Assembly: GCA_002730525.1 (NCBI GenBank)
Contig: PCAK01000028.1
Location: forward strand, 31,594 to 95,593
Origin: Acidobacteriota bacterium
GTDB taxonomy: Bacteria; Acidobacteriota; Vicinamibacteria; Vicinamibacterales; UBA823
Length of the DNA: 64,000 nucleotides
Direction: 5' to 3'
Position numbers and translations under genes: made by a program. Shown one piece after another: positions 29,324-40,602 of this stretch. Every line of letters begins with the position of its first letter. Position 1 is the stretch's first letter. The notes under the pieces are model-generated. The model did not search any database and had not been told where the DNA came from. It saw nothing but the letters and a program-made list of their open reading frames with translations.

Positions 29324-29970
29324 GCCGACTCGGCCGTCGGTTTTCGAGCGGCCACCGCGGAGACCATCTGACCGTCACGCTCGCCTTCGTCGGCACGCAC
29401 GACGGTGAGCGGCGCGACGAGCTGCTGCAGTTCGCCGGGTTCGAGTAGGAAGGCCGGATTCTTCGGATGGCCGCGCTCGGCCTTCGCCGTCGTGAAGGTC
29501 TCGTACAGCAGGATACCGCCGGGCCTAAGCACGCGGCGGAGCGCCGGAAACAGCGGACGGTGCAAGTAGCGCGTGACGACGACCAGGTCGCAGACGGCAT
29601 CGCCCAGGTCGACGTTGCCGGCTTCCAGATCGAGAACGTCAAGGGCAAGTGTGGAGGCGAGGTCGAGGCGCTGGGCGACACCACGCAGTTCCTCGACGGC
29701 GGCTGCGTCGCGGTCGACCGCGCGCACCTGCCAACCGGCCGCCGCCAGCAACAGCGCGTGCCGACCGCGACCACACGCCACGTCGAGCGCCTGTCCGCCG
29801 TCGAGCAAGTCGGCGTTCTCGAGCAGCCATCGCGACGGTCCGGCGACCCCGTCGGGTGTCCGGACGTCGAGCAACCGGACCGTACCGTCGGCGATGAGCC
29901 GTTCGGCTTTCGTGGCATCGACCTGGCGCGGACCGGGCGTGGTGGCGGTCAAACTCCGAGCATATCCCAC
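29320..29970 (-). CDS. Class I SAM-dependent methyltransferase (TehB/rhodanese-linked type)
   Basis: The 216-residue frame has a short N-terminal piece that resembles the end of a rhodanese domain (VRLLDVRTPD), followed by a class I methyltransferase. Motif I is ALDVACGRGRHALLLA, the acidic residue is VRAVDRDA, and the later motif reads LRPGGILLYETF. The signature HPKNPAFLLEPGEL places it near the TehB-like group often called tellurite-resistance methyltransferases. The start is uncertain: GTG at 29970 or TTG at 29952. Its stop overlaps the PIG-L start. The operon with PIG-L and RidA might point to detoxification of small electrophiles, but this is speculative. Confidence 0.75.
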   Translation of the reverse strand: MGYARSLTATTPGPRQVDATKAERLIADGTVRLLDVRTPDGVAGPSRWLLENADLLDGGQALDVACGRGRHALLLAAAGWQVRAVDRDAAAVEELRGVAQRLDLASTLALDVLDLEAGNVDLGDAVCDLVVVTRYLHRPLFPALRRVLRPGGILLYETFTTAKAERGHPKNPAFLLEPGELQQLVAPLTVVRADEGERDGQMVSAVAARKPTAESA

Positions 29971-30085
29971 GCGGCCGGGCGGCCGGGCCTGAACAGCGAC
30001 GTCACCTCGAGGGGACTACCGACCGGCGCCTGGCTGGGGTTTCAGGCGATTGCACGTGGGCACAGTGCTTGCTACTCTCGTTCCC

Positions 30086-31015
30086 ATGCGCAAGAGGATC
30101 CTCCTCGCCGCCGGCATGGCTGCCCTCGCCGGGTTGGCGCTGTCGGCCATCTCGGTCACGAAGGCCCAGCAGCAGGTCCCGATGTTCAGCTCGGGCACCA
30201 ACATCGTGCCCCTGTATGTCACGGTCACCGACGGGAACGACCGGCTGGTCGCCAACCTGAGGCAGGAGGACTTCGCGATCTTCGACGACGAGGTGCCACA
30301 GGAGATCGTCGTCTTCCGGAACGATGTCCAGCCGATCTCGGTGGTTGTTATGCTCGACACGTCCGCCAGCATGACCGCCAAGCTGAACTTGCTCATGGCC
30401 GGCGCCGAGCAGTTCCTGATCAGGTTGCTGCCGGGCGACCAGGGCCGGGTCGGCGCGTTCAACGACAAGATCGAATTGAGTCCGGAGTTCACCGGCGACC
30501 GCGACCGACTGGTCGCCGAGCTGGGTGAGCTGGACTTCGGCAATCCGACGCGGCTCTACGACGCGATCGACGCGAGCCTCGACGCGTTGGCGGGCATCGA
30601 GGGCCGGCGCGTCGTGCTCGTCTTCACCGACGGCGACGACACCGGTAGCGATGCGGACGACGACGACGTGCTGGATCGCGCGATAGCGGAAGAAGTGATG
30701 ATCTACGCGATCGGCCTCAGGGCCGAGTTCTTCAACGGCGCGCGGATGGTAACGAGCCGGCCGGACCGCGGCCTCCGGAAGTTCGCGCAGGAGACCGGCG
30801 GCGGCTATTTCGAGCTGAGCCGGGACGACGAGCTGGGGTCGACCTTCACCCGCGTCGCACAGGAGCTGCACAGCCAGTACGTCATCGGCTTCACGCCGGC
30901 CGCACTCGACGGCGAACTCCACGCACTCGACGTGCAGCTTGGGAGGCCTGGCATGACGGCGCGGGCGCGCCGCAGCTACATCGCCGACGCCGAGAGCCTG
31001 TCGGGATCGCCATAG
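30086..31015 (+). CDS. Exported VWA domain protein, TIGR03436-like
   Basis: The 309-residue protein (start ATG 30086, MRKRILLAAGM) has a signal peptide and a VWA domain with an intact MIDAS motif (VVMLDTSASMTAKL) plus the later TDGDDT. It resembles the Acidobacteria-typical TIGR03436 VWA proteins: VPLYVTVTDGNDRLVANLRQEDFAIFDD at the N-terminus and SQYVIGFTPA at the C-terminus. Such proteins are secreted and probably bind ligands through a metal ion. The in-frame codons upstream (TTG 30050) lack support. It is divergent from the methyltransferase operon. The function is unknown. Confidence 0.85.
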   Translation: MRKRILLAAGMAALAGLALSAISVTKAQQQVPMFSSGTNIVPLYVTVTDGNDRLVANLRQEDFAIFDDEVPQEIVVFRNDVQPISVVVMLDTSASMTAKLNLLMAGAEQFLIRLLPGDQGRVGAFNDKIELSPEFTGDRDRLVAELGELDFGNPTRLYDAIDASLDALAGIEGRRVVLVFTDGDDTGSDADDDDVLDRAIAEEVMIYAIGLRAEFFNGARMVTSRPDRGLRKFAQETGGGYFELSRDDELGSTFTRVAQELHSQYVIGFTPAALDGELHALDVQLGRPGMTARARRSYIADAESLSGSP

Positions 31016-31213
31016 CCCACGGGGCGTTTCGTGCACTACTGCGCTGTGCCACCGGTGCGCGGCGCGCCGAGCTCAGACAGTCCTCGCACGCCGCCGGCAG
31101 AATCAGCTGAGAACAGATAGGCGGCGTGCAGGCCGCCGACGCGCTGCGGAACTCGCCGGCGACCGCATCCCCGGCGTCACAGCGGCGCCAGCGTCCCGCA
31201 CCATCTCCCCGAC

Positions 31214-31236
31214 AACTTTCCGACGCTTGGCTCCGT
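31214..31236 (+). promoter_or_regulatory. Putative ECF sigma-factor promoter
   Basis: The sequence AAC-N17-CGT (AACTTT at 31214-31219, CGTCTC at 31234-31239) fits ECF sigma-factor -35/-10 elements, which recognise AAC and CGT/GTC motifs about 16-17 nt apart. Right after the -10 element GTCTC-N5-GAGAC (31235-31249) is an inverted repeat. Downstream, at about 31 nt from the -10, is a strong AAAGGAG ribosome-binding site and an ATG at 31267. No ECF sigma gene is seen nearby. Confidence 0.5.
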
Positions 31237-31266
31237 CTCATAGAGAGAGACAACAAAGGAGCCAAG

Positions 31267-31365
31267 ATGTTGAAAGATTTCTCATTCTCGAGCAGCGCCG
31301 ACCGCGTGGTCTTCGTGCTGCTGGCCGCGTCGCGGGTCTCGGGGATCGCTGTCGTCCTTATGTAG
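31267..31365 (+). CDS. Micro-ORF, 32-residue hydrophobic peptide or truncated gene
   Basis: The ATG at 31267 is preceded by AAAGGAG with 6 nt spacing and by a putative ECF promoter, the best initiation signals in the 425-bp stretch between the VWA gene and the MoaD-like gene. It encodes MLKDFSFSSSADRVV, then a hydrophobic segment ending at a TAG at 31363-31365 (VLLAASRVSGIAVVLM). This could be a small membrane peptide or the N-terminal stump of a lost gene; other truncated genes in the window favour the latter. The stop is directly adjacent to the palindromic repeat block. Confidence 0.4.
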   Translation: MLKDFSFSSSADRVVFVLLAASRVSGIAVVLM

Positions 31366-31367
31366 AT

Positions 31368-31429
31368 GGGGCGCCAAGCCCCGCAGGTACGCGACCCTGC
31401 GGGTCGCGCATCTCGGGACTGAAGTCCCG
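31368..31429. repeat. Composite palindromic intergenic repeat, copy 2
   Basis: Three hairpins repeat the arrangement of copy 1: GGGGC-GCCAA-GCCCC (31368-31382), CGCGACCC-TGC-GGGTCGCG (31390-31408) and CGGGAC-TGAA-GTCCCG (31414-31429), then CGCCACC. Stems differ from copies 1 and 3 by compensating changes, while the TGAA loop is identical to copy 1. The block starts right after the micro-ORF stop and ends 12 bp before the MoaD-like stop codon. Confidence 0.75.
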
Positions 31430-31440
31430 CGCCACCTCGA

Positions 31441-31695
31441 CTATCCGCCGGAGATGGCAGGAACCACTTCAACCACATCGCCGTCGGCGAGCGCACGCTC
31501 GCCAGCGCGGTGCAACACCATCTCGTCGTTCACGGCGAAGTTCAGCATCGAATCGTCCCACTGCGCGCGGAACCCGGGCAGGCGTCGATCGAGCACCTCG
31601 ACCAGATCGGCGATCGTGGCGACCGAATCGGTGACGGTGAGGGTGTCGGGGCCGTCGCCGCGAAGGGTCGTCGGCAGGCGCACGGTCACGGCCAT
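31441..31695 (-). CDS. MoaD/ThiS-like ubiquitin-fold sulfur carrier
   Basis: The 84-residue protein (ATG at 31695, MAVTVRLPTTL) has the ubiquitin-like fold typical of MoaD: VTDSVATIADLVEVLDRRLPGF and an end at VVEVVPAISGG. The C-terminal Gly-Gly is the site that is adenylated and thiocarboxylated. Such small proteins donate sulfur in molybdopterin synthesis and often lie next to aldehyde ferredoxin oxidoreductases. It is 23 bp downstream of the AOR stop on the same strand. It may be a dedicated AOR-associated MoaD for the tungstopterin, an idea based on position. No MoaE or adenylating MoeB is in the window. Confidence 0.85.
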   Translation of the reverse strand: MAVTVRLPTTLRGDGPDTLTVTDSVATIADLVEVLDRRLPGFRAQWDDSMLNFAVNDEMVLHRAGERALADGDVVEVVPAISGG

Positions 31696-31718
31696 GGAGA
31701 CTCGCAGCCGGTCGAACC

Positions 31719-33671
31719 TCAGGCGGGTGCCAGAACCGACTCGAGTTCGCGCCGCCACGCGGCGGCCGGCACGCCTTCGTCGTTCAACCCCGAGATCTCG
31801 TAGAAGCGCGACAGCATCGAGTCGAACTCGCCACGGTCAATCCGCTCGCCCTTGTACGCCCCGACCTCGATCTCCTCGTCGAACCATCGCTCCGGTAGCG
31901 TGTCGTCGCTGCGCCGCACGCCGAGTCGCTGATTGATCAAGCGCTCGACCCCCATGATGTTGAGGCCGATCCGATCGAGCGCCGTCGCGTCGAGCGCCAG
32001 GCCGGTGACGTTGGCGATCTGGTCCGAGAACTGCTCGAGGCCGGGCAACGACGGGCTGTTGAAGAGCTTGGTCGTGAACCGGCACATGCCGACAGCGTCG
32101 CCGACCCCGTAGACGTTCTCGCAGGCACGAACTGCCCGCTCCTTGGTCTCGTAGACATTCGGCTTCGCCGCGACCGGCGCACCGTAGAGTTTCGCCTTGA
32201 AGTCGGGGTCGTCGTTGACCCGCGCGTTGATCTCCAGCGTGACCCGGTTCCTCAGATGATCCATCCCGCGGGTCGCCACGGCCAGCCCAAGCGCGAACGC
32301 CTTGAGGATCCGCGCGTCGTGCGGATCGGACTGCATCAGGCCCTTCACGGCCATCCGGTACTTCAGCGCCTCGGCCGGATAGTGTCCCCGCTCGACCGCG
32401 CGCGTGCCGTCTGCCAGCACGTTCCCGAATCCCTCGCGCCGCGACAGATCGAAGAGCAGCCGCTCCACCAGCTCGGCATCCCCCCACGTCAGTTCGAGGC
32501 CACCCGTGTGGGCCGTTCCGATGATGCCGCGCTGATACAGCTCCATCGCCCAGGCGATCGTCGATCCGCTCGACGCGGTATCGAGGCCGAGGTCGTTGCA
32601 GATGTTGTTCAGCCGGATGACCGATTCGAGTCGATCGATCCCGACGTTCGGCCCGAACTTGCCGAGCGTCACGTACTCGGGACCGTCGCCGCGCCCGTAC
32701 TTGTCGGCCGCGTCATCGTTGAGATGGTTCAGCGGGCGACAGTTGACCGGACACCGGAAACATCCGTCCATCCCCGGCCGGTACGGCGTGATGTGCTCGG
32801 CATCGAGTTGGTCGGTCCAGGTCGTCTCCTGGTTGTTCTTCGTTCCCATGGCGCCGAGGATCCGGCTCGGCTTGTAGAGGAACGGCGTCCCCATCGTCCG
32901 CAGCGCGTGCTTGACGACCGAGGTGCCGAGCAGTTTCATCGCGATCGTCTTGTTGTAGGGCTTGTAGGGCTGGGCGGTCTCGAAGTCGTGGGTCTGCCCT
33001 TGCACGACGATAGCCTTCACCTTGAGCGACCCCATCTTGGCGCCGGTACCGCCGCGCGCGTAGCAGGCTTTCGGCCCGGCCATAATCGCGCTCGACATGA
33101 CCTGGTTCTCGCCGGCGCGCGTGATGCTCGCCATCGCGAGATCGCGCGTCCAGGTGCCGTCGAGATCGACCGCCATCCGATCGCGCAAGTCGATGTTGTC
33201 GAGGCCGAGGTAGGGCGTCGCGTCACGGAACTCGACCCGGCCCTCGCCCAACCAGAGCCAGGTCCACGCCTCGGCGGGCCCGTAGACGACGAGATGGTCG
33301 AGGCCGTTCATCTTCATGAACGACGGAAAGTAGTCGCCAGCGTTGCTGTCCATCAGGACACCCGACTCGGGTGACCACGACGTAGCGTTGCCTCGCGCGG
33401 CGCTCGGCACGAGGCCGGTCAGGACGCCTGAACCAAAGATCAACGGGACCGAGGGGTCGGTCGGGTCGAGGGTCTCGTCCAACAGGCGGTGGAGATAAAA
33501 CATGTTGGCGCCGCGACCAGCAAGGAAGGTCTCGACGACCTTGCGGGGCGTGTAGGCCTGCCGGACCTGCCGGCGCGCCAGATCGATGAAGAGCGTTGCG
33601 CCCTGCGTCGGGAACTGCGGCTCGACGGGCAGCTCGGCGAGGAGCCGCGCGACGCGATCATCGATCGACAT
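31719..33671 (-). CDS. Aldehyde ferredoxin oxidoreductase family, tungsten-dependent
   Basis: The protein is about 650 residues (ATG at 33671; family about 600-650). The N-terminal AOR domain has FIDLARRQVRQAY and FLAGRGANMFYLHRLL. The 4Fe-4S cysteines appear in DGCFRCPVNCRP (CxxCxxxC) with a later Cys in GVGDAVGMCRF, the usual fourth ligand. AOR enzymes oxidise aldehydes to acids with a tungsten bis-pterin cofactor and ferredoxin, in the cytoplasm, mostly in anaerobes. Family members also occur in Acidobacteria. It lies 5 bp before the end of the proline racemase gene, on the same strand, with a MoaD-like gene after it. The natural aldehyde is not known. Confidence 0.9.
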   Translation of the reverse strand: MSIDDRVARLLAELPVEPQFPTQGATLFIDLARRQVRQAYTPRKVVETFLAGRGANMFYLHRLLDETLDPTDPSVPLIFGSGVLTGLVPSAARGNATSWSPESGVLMDSNAGDYFPSFMKMNGLDHLVVYGPAEAWTWLWLGEGRVEFRDATPYLGLDNIDLRDRMAVDLDGTWTRDLAMASITRAGENQVMSSAIMAGPKACYARGGTGAKMGSLKVKAIVVQGQTHDFETAQPYKPYNKTIAMKLLGTSVVKHALRTMGTPFLYKPSRILGAMGTKNNQETTWTDQLDAEHITPYRPGMDGCFRCPVNCRPLNHLNDDAADKYGRGDGPEYVTLGKFGPNVGIDRLESVIRLNNICNDLGLDTASSGSTIAWAMELYQRGIIGTAHTGGLELTWGDAELVERLLFDLSRREGFGNVLADGTRAVERGHYPAEALKYRMAVKGLMQSDPHDARILKAFALGLAVATRGMDHLRNRVTLEINARVNDDPDFKAKLYGAPVAAKPNVYETKERAVRACENVYGVGDAVGMCRFTTKLFNSPSLPGLEQFSDQIANVTGLALDATALDRIGLNIMGVERLINQRLGVRRSDDTLPERWFDEEIEVGAYKGERIDRGEFDSMLSRFYEISGLNDEGVPAAAWRRELESVLAPA

Positions 33672-33694
33672 TGGTGAGTACGGTAGCACAGGCG

Positions 33695-34705
33695 CTACAG
33701 GAGAAAGCCTTCCTTCAACGGGTCGTCGTCATCGATCAGGAAGGTGTGCTCGCCGGTGATCCAGGCCGAGCCCTCAATCTCGGGCACGATCGCCGGATAC
33801 TCCCCGACCTCGGTGCGCCCGACGACCCGGCCGCGAAACGTCGTTCCGACGAGACTCTCGTGCGTGAACGGCTGATCGTCGGCGAGCAGGCCCATCGCGT
33901 CGAGGACCGCCATCACCGCCGACGTGCCCGTTCCGCACGGTGAGCGATCGACCTGGGCGTCGGCGAAGATCGTCACATTGCGCAGGTCGGCGTCGGGTGC
34001 GTCGGCCATGCCGGTGAAGATCGTTCCGTAGATCCCCCCCAGCCCATCGTCGAGCGGATGCACCACCTTCACCTGCGACTCGACCGCGCGCTTGACTGCC
34101 ATACCGGCCTCGCGCAGCGCGCCGAGGTGAGCCTTGCCGACTCCGAGACCCGCCGCCTCGGCGTCGACGATCGCGTAGAACGCCCCGCCGAAGGCCACAT
34201 CGACCGGCACGTGGCGGTCGGTGAGCCGAACCGACAGCCCTGGATGCAGGACGAACGACGGCACGTTGACGAAAGCGACGCGGTCGACACGCGTCGCGCC
34301 GTCGCGCTCGACCACCGACGCGCGCGCCGTGATCGGGCCCGCTAACGAGTCGAGCACGATCGGTTCGCCGGCGGGCAGGTGCAGCAACCCGCGTTCGAGC
34401 GCGATCGTGACGACCGCCACGATGCCGTGGCCGCACATCGAGCTGTAGCCCTCGTTGTGCATGAAGAGGATGCCGGCGTGCGAGCCCTCGGCGACCGCCT
34501 CGGTCAGCACCGCGCCGTACATGTCGGCATGCCCTCGCGGCTCGAACATCAGCGCTCGCCTGAGCGCGTCGTGATGCTCCCTGACCCATGCCCGCTTCTC
34601 GAGCATCGTCTCGCCCTCGGGCGCCGGAAACCCGTCGACGACGAGGCGCAGCGGTTCGCCGGCCGCATGGGCATCAATGGTGCGAAGGGGGCGGTGTTGC
34701 GGCAT
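33695..34705 (-). CDS. Proline racemase / hydroxyproline epimerase family
   Basis: The 336-residue protein is a full-length proline-racemase-family enzyme. Both catalytic cysteines are present: MCGHGIVAV in the N-terminal half and SPCGTGTSA in the C-terminal half. This excludes the trans-3-hydroxyproline dehydratase subfamily, where the second cysteine is Thr/Ser, and supports racemase or 4-hydroxyproline 2-epimerase activity. The PLP-independent reaction uses the two thiols as acid-base pair. It is divergent from an ornithine cyclodeaminase-like gene, 40 bp away, consistent with a hydroxyproline catabolism locus. The gene is 5 bp upstream of the end of the AOR gene. Confidence 0.9.
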   Translation of the reverse strand: MPQHRPLRTIDAHAAGEPLRLVVDGFPAPEGETMLEKRAWVREHHDALRRALMFEPRGHADMYGAVLTEAVAEGSHAGILFMHNEGYSSMCGHGIVAVVTIALERGLLHLPAGEPIVLDSLAGPITARASVVERDGATRVDRVAFVNVPSFVLHPGLSVRLTDRHVPVDVAFGGAFYAIVDAEAAGLGVGKAHLGALREAGMAVKRAVESQVKVVHPLDDGLGGIYGTIFTGMADAPDADLRNVTIFADAQVDRSPCGTGTSAVMAVLDAMGLLADDQPFTHESLVGTTFRGRVVGRTEVGEYPAIVPEIEGSAWITGEHTFLIDDDDPLKEGFLL

Positions 34706-34745
34706 TGGTCGGCACGATTATAAGCTCGCTCAGGAACACGACCCG

Positions 34746-35729
34746 ATGCCGCTCATCCTTCCAGAAGAAGAGGTCCGCGCGCTCATCTCGATTCCCGACC
34801 TCGTGCCGGTCATGGAGCGGACGCTGGGCCAGTTTTCGGCGGGCGAGGTCGACCAGCCGCTCCGTAGCGTGCTTGGCATCGGTCGCGACCGGTCCTTCTG
34901 TGGTGTCATGGCGGCAGCACTCGACGACCCGGCCGCGGTCGGCACGAAGCTGATCACGATCGTCGAACGGAACCACGAGCGCGGATTGCCGTCGCACCTG
35001 GCGACCGTTGTCCTGCTCGACCCCGAGACCGGTGCGCTGCTCGCCCTGCTCGACGGACGCTACATCACCGAAGCCCGGACGCCGGCCGTCTCGGCGATGG
35101 CGGCGCGTCAGCTTGCAACGTCCGGCGGTGGGCATACGCTGGCGATCCTGGGCTCGGGTGTGCAAGCCCGCAGCCACCTCGAGGCGTTCAGCCACACGCT
35201 CGATGTCGAGACGGCGCGGGTCTGGAGCCCGAACGCGTCGCATCGTGAGCGGTTCGTGGAAACGGCGGCGGCCTCCTCCGGCGTGTCGATCACCGCCGCA
35301 TCGTCAGCTGAAGAAGCGGTCCGCGAGGCGACGCTCGTCGTCCTGGCCACGTCGTCGGCCGTGCCGGTCCTCGACAGCGCCTGGGTCGCCGACGGCGCGC
35401 ACGTGACGTCAGTAGGTGCGCCGGTGCCGGATCAGCGGGAGATGGACCCGCAGCTCGTCGCGCGGGCGCGAGTCATCGTCGACTCGAGGGCCGCTGCGCT
35501 CGCCGAGTCGGGCGACATCGTGCAGGGGATCGCCGAGGGGCACTTCGAGGCAACGCAGATCGCCGGCGAGATCGGCGAGATCGTCAACGGCACCCTACGC
35601 GGCCGCACGAGCCCGTCCGAAGTGACGGTCTTCAAGTCGCTCGGTATGGCGGTCGAGGACATCGCCGCCGCTCACCTCGCCTACACCCGCGCCCGGGAGC
35701 AGGGGCGGGGCGTTGAAATCGATCTGTAG
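34746..35729 (+). CDS. Ornithine cyclodeaminase / mu-crystallin family protein
   Basis: The 327-residue protein (ATG 34746, MPLILPEEEVRAL) has the family's N-terminal domain (PLRSVLGIG, CGVMAAALDD, GTKLITIVERN) and an NAD(P) domain with GGGHTLAILGSGVQARSHLEAF. The C-terminal part has TVFKSLGMAVEDIAAA. Family members convert ornithine to proline or reduce 1-pyrroline-2-carboxylate. The neighbouring proline-racemase gene, divergent at 40 bp, is the classical partner of the pyrroline-2-carboxylate reductase group (LhpI) in hydroxyproline degradation, so I favour that role. The open frame further upstream (34677) is in the other gene's region and has no support. Confidence 0.85.
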   Translation: MPLILPEEEVRALISIPDLVPVMERTLGQFSAGEVDQPLRSVLGIGRDRSFCGVMAAALDDPAAVGTKLITIVERNHERGLPSHLATVVLLDPETGALLALLDGRYITEARTPAVSAMAARQLATSGGGHTLAILGSGVQARSHLEAFSHTLDVETARVWSPNASHRERFVETAAASSGVSITAASSAEEAVREATLVVLATSSAVPVLDSAWVADGAHVTSVGAPVPDQREMDPQLVARARVIVDSRAAALAESGDIVQGIAEGHFEATQIAGEIGEIVNGTLRGRTSPSEVTVFKSLGMAVEDIAAAHLAYTRAREQGRGVEIDL

Positions 35730-35755
35730 GGCAGCTCCAAGGGAACTGCCCTACA
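35725..35755. terminator. Hairpin, probable bidirectional terminator
   Basis: A perfect 10-bp stem (TGTAGGGCAG / CTGCCCTACA) with an 11-nt loop (CTCCAAGGGAA) spans the end of the cyclodeaminase gene; its stop codon TAG lies inside the stem. It lies between two convergent genes, so it may terminate both. There is no T-tract, only TCTCTTCG after it, so Rho-independent activity is uncertain. Confidence 0.55.
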
Positions 35756-35800
35756 TCTCTTCGAACCTTCAGCCTCAGGTCCGGCATGATCGTCGTTCGC

Positions 35801-36925
35801 CTATTCCTGAACGACCGACCGGACCATCTCGCCGCCGCCCGACACGACTGCGCCGTAGACGTTGCCGGCCGCGTCGACCGCCACACCTTCGGGATTCGAC
35901 CCGTCGGGGTACGATTCGATGGCGCCGCCGATGAAGTAGCTGACCGAACCATCTTCCAGGCTGCCGACGCGGATGCCAGGCGTCCAGCCCGGGTTGCGCA
36001 CGTCGTCGAAGGCCGACTCGGAGTCGGCGACGTAGATCATCCCGTCGGGACCGAAGTCCATGTCGCTCGGCCGGCTGAACTGCTTGAACTCCTCGAGGTA
36101 GTTACCGTCCTGGTCGAAGATCTGCAGCCGGTTGTTGCCGCGGTCGGCGACAATCAATCGGCCCGCGTCGTCGAAGAGCAGCGCGTGCGGCGTCCGGATG
36201 TCGCCCGGCTCGGCGCCCCACTGACCCCACGACATCAGGAACTCACCGTCGGCCGAGAACTTGGCGATCCGGCCGACCGTGGTCGGGTCGTCGCTGTTCT
36301 GGCCTTCGTGCCCGTCGCCCACGTAGATGCTGCCGTCGGGGCCGACCGCCACGTCGCATGGCGTATTCAAGATTGCGCCGGTGCCGTCGCCGGCGACGCC
36401 GCCCTCGCCGAGCGTCATCAGCAACTCACCCTCGGGGCTGAACTTGAGCGCCACATGGCCCTTGCCAGCCTGACTCGGGTCGTCCTCCGCCGGACCGCGC
36501 GCGTCGGTCACCCAAACGTTGCCGTCCGGGTCGACGTGGAGGCCGTGCGGGAAGAGCATCAGCCCGCCGCCGAAGCTCGCGACGACGTTGCCTTCGGGAT
36601 CGATCTTCAGGATCGGATCGTCGTCGGAGTCGGCGCACGAGTTGGCGCCGCAGCGGTCGATCGCCCAGATGTGGACTCCATCGGGGTCGATGCCGACGCC
36701 TGCGGTCGATCCCCACTCGCGATCGTCGGTCAGCGTCCCCCACGCCGCGGAGGCATACGGGTTCGGCCGATCGTTGATCGGCTCCAGCGCGGCCGGTTCG
36801 GCCTCGGGTTCGGGCTCCACCTCGGCCGGCGGCGCCTCGCCACCGCCGCATGCCGCCGCCCCGAACATCACCACCACCGACGCCACCACGCAGCCGCTCC
36901 GCCACACAAGGTCTCGCTCAAACAT
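35801..36925 (-). CDS. NHL-repeat lipoprotein
   Basis: The 374-residue protein (ATG at 36925, with AAGGAG 6-7 nt before it) has a lipoprotein signal ending in AAACGGGEA. A Glu/Pro-rich linker precedes a six-bladed NHL propeller with blades such as PHGLHVDPDGNVWVTD, ILNTPCDVAVGPDGSIYVGD, PHALLFDDAGRLIVADRGNNRLQIFD and PSDMDFGPDGMIYVAD. The related peptidyl-amidoglycolate lyase fold is possible, but the metal ligands were not assessed. The location is the outer surface or periplasm, since it is acylated. It is convergent with the cyclodeaminase gene and 112 bp downstream of the M14 gene's stop. Confidence 0.85.
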   Translation of the reverse strand: MFERDLVWRSGCVVASVVVMFGAAACGGGEAPPAEVEPEPEAEPAALEPINDRPNPYASAAWGTLTDDREWGSTAGVGIDPDGVHIWAIDRCGANSCADSDDDPILKIDPEGNVVASFGGGLMLFPHGLHVDPDGNVWVTDARGPAEDDPSQAGKGHVALKFSPEGELLMTLGEGGVAGDGTGAILNTPCDVAVGPDGSIYVGDGHEGQNSDDPTTVGRIAKFSADGEFLMSWGQWGAEPGDIRTPHALLFDDAGRLIVADRGNNRLQIFDQDGNYLEEFKQFSRPSDMDFGPDGMIYVADSESAFDDVRNPGWTPGIRVGSLEDGSVSYFIGGAIESYPDGSNPEGVAVDAAGNVYGAVVSGGGEMVRSVVQE

Positions 36926-37037
36926 TGGCCTCTCCTTGGAAAATCTCCGGACATCATCTCCGCCAAGAGCGACTTTGTCCAGGCGAGGCCCGTAGGGCGG
37001 TCCAGTCAACGGTCGAGCGCGCAGCCGCGCCCGACCC

Positions 37038-39667
<2,630 letters not shown>

Positions 39668-39671
<4 letters not shown>

Positions 39672-40582
39672 GACGCCTCCTGTCGCGTCCCCTCGGGTCC
39701 GGGCGGGGATGGAAGAGGGGCGATTATACCCGGGACGGGAACGGGCAGGCGGTCGGCGGTGGCCAGAATGCTCGTCGAGTCGAGGCCGCCGCTGGCCCAG
39801 ACGCCGACGTCACTCGTGCCGACCCGATCCGCGACCGCATCGCGGAACAGCTCGCTGAATCGATCGACGTAGTCCCGCGCGTGCCGGTAGCGAACCCGCC
39901 CCTCGGTAGGCAGCGTCCAGTACGCACGCATACGGACGGCACCAGCCTCGTAGATCAGCGTGTGGGCCGGCGGGAGCCGCTGGACGTCCTCGAACGAGGT
40001 GGCCGATTCGTCCTGCTTGACGCCGCCCACGAGAAAATCGGCGATGGCGAGGTCGTTCAGTTGATCGCTCGACTCGGGATGTCGACGAACACAGTCGAGC
40101 GTGTTGCTGAAGACGAACAGACCGGGCGCCTCGCGGTAGTAGAAGGACTTGACGCCGAAGTGATCGCGCGCGCAGAAGAGGCGTCGGGCCGGCCCGTCCC
40201 AGATTGCGAAGGCGAAATCGCCGACCAGGTGCCTCACGCACTCGTCTCGCCAGGCGTGGTACGCGTGCAGGATGAGTTGGGCGTTGGTCGCCGACCCAAG
40301 GTCGGTGCGTCCGCGTGATTCGAGGCGTTGAACGAGATCGTTCCGGCCGTCGATCCGCGCGTCGGCCGCGATCCAGACTCGCCCGTCGAGGCTGGTCGGT
40401 TGACGATCGGGTGATGGCTCGGTCGTTGTCGAGAGTAGCGTGTGGCCGAAGCCCACCGGGCCATCGGACCAGGTCGACTGGTGGTCAGGCCCGCGATAGG
40501 CAACCGCGTCGGTCATCCGGCCGAGCAGCCGTGCGTCGACCGGCGCGACGTCGAGACTGACGAGGCCCACGATGCCGCTCAT
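39668..40582 (-). pseudogene. Truncated asparagine-synthase-like protein (glutamine amidotransferase part plus PP-loop start)
   Basis: The 304-residue product starts like asparagine synthase B (SGIVGLVSLD, AYRGPDHQSTWSDGPVGFGH). The nucleophilic Cys2 of the glutaminase is replaced by Ser, as in lasso cyclase-like and other AsnB relatives. The synthetase domain is cut off just after the ATP-binding PP-loop (GVWASGGLDSTSILATAD). A complete member has about 600 residues. The last 25 residues (LPVPVPGIIAPLPSPPG...) are unrelated and carry the promoter and ribosome-binding site of the M14 gene. The stop overlaps the M14 ATG by 4 bp. The gene was most likely lost by a deletion in its 3' half. A Ser2 variant lacks glutaminase activity unless this is a serine-type relative. 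Confidence 0.7.
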
Positions 40583-40602
40583 GCCAGGGCAAGTGTACCC
40601 GG

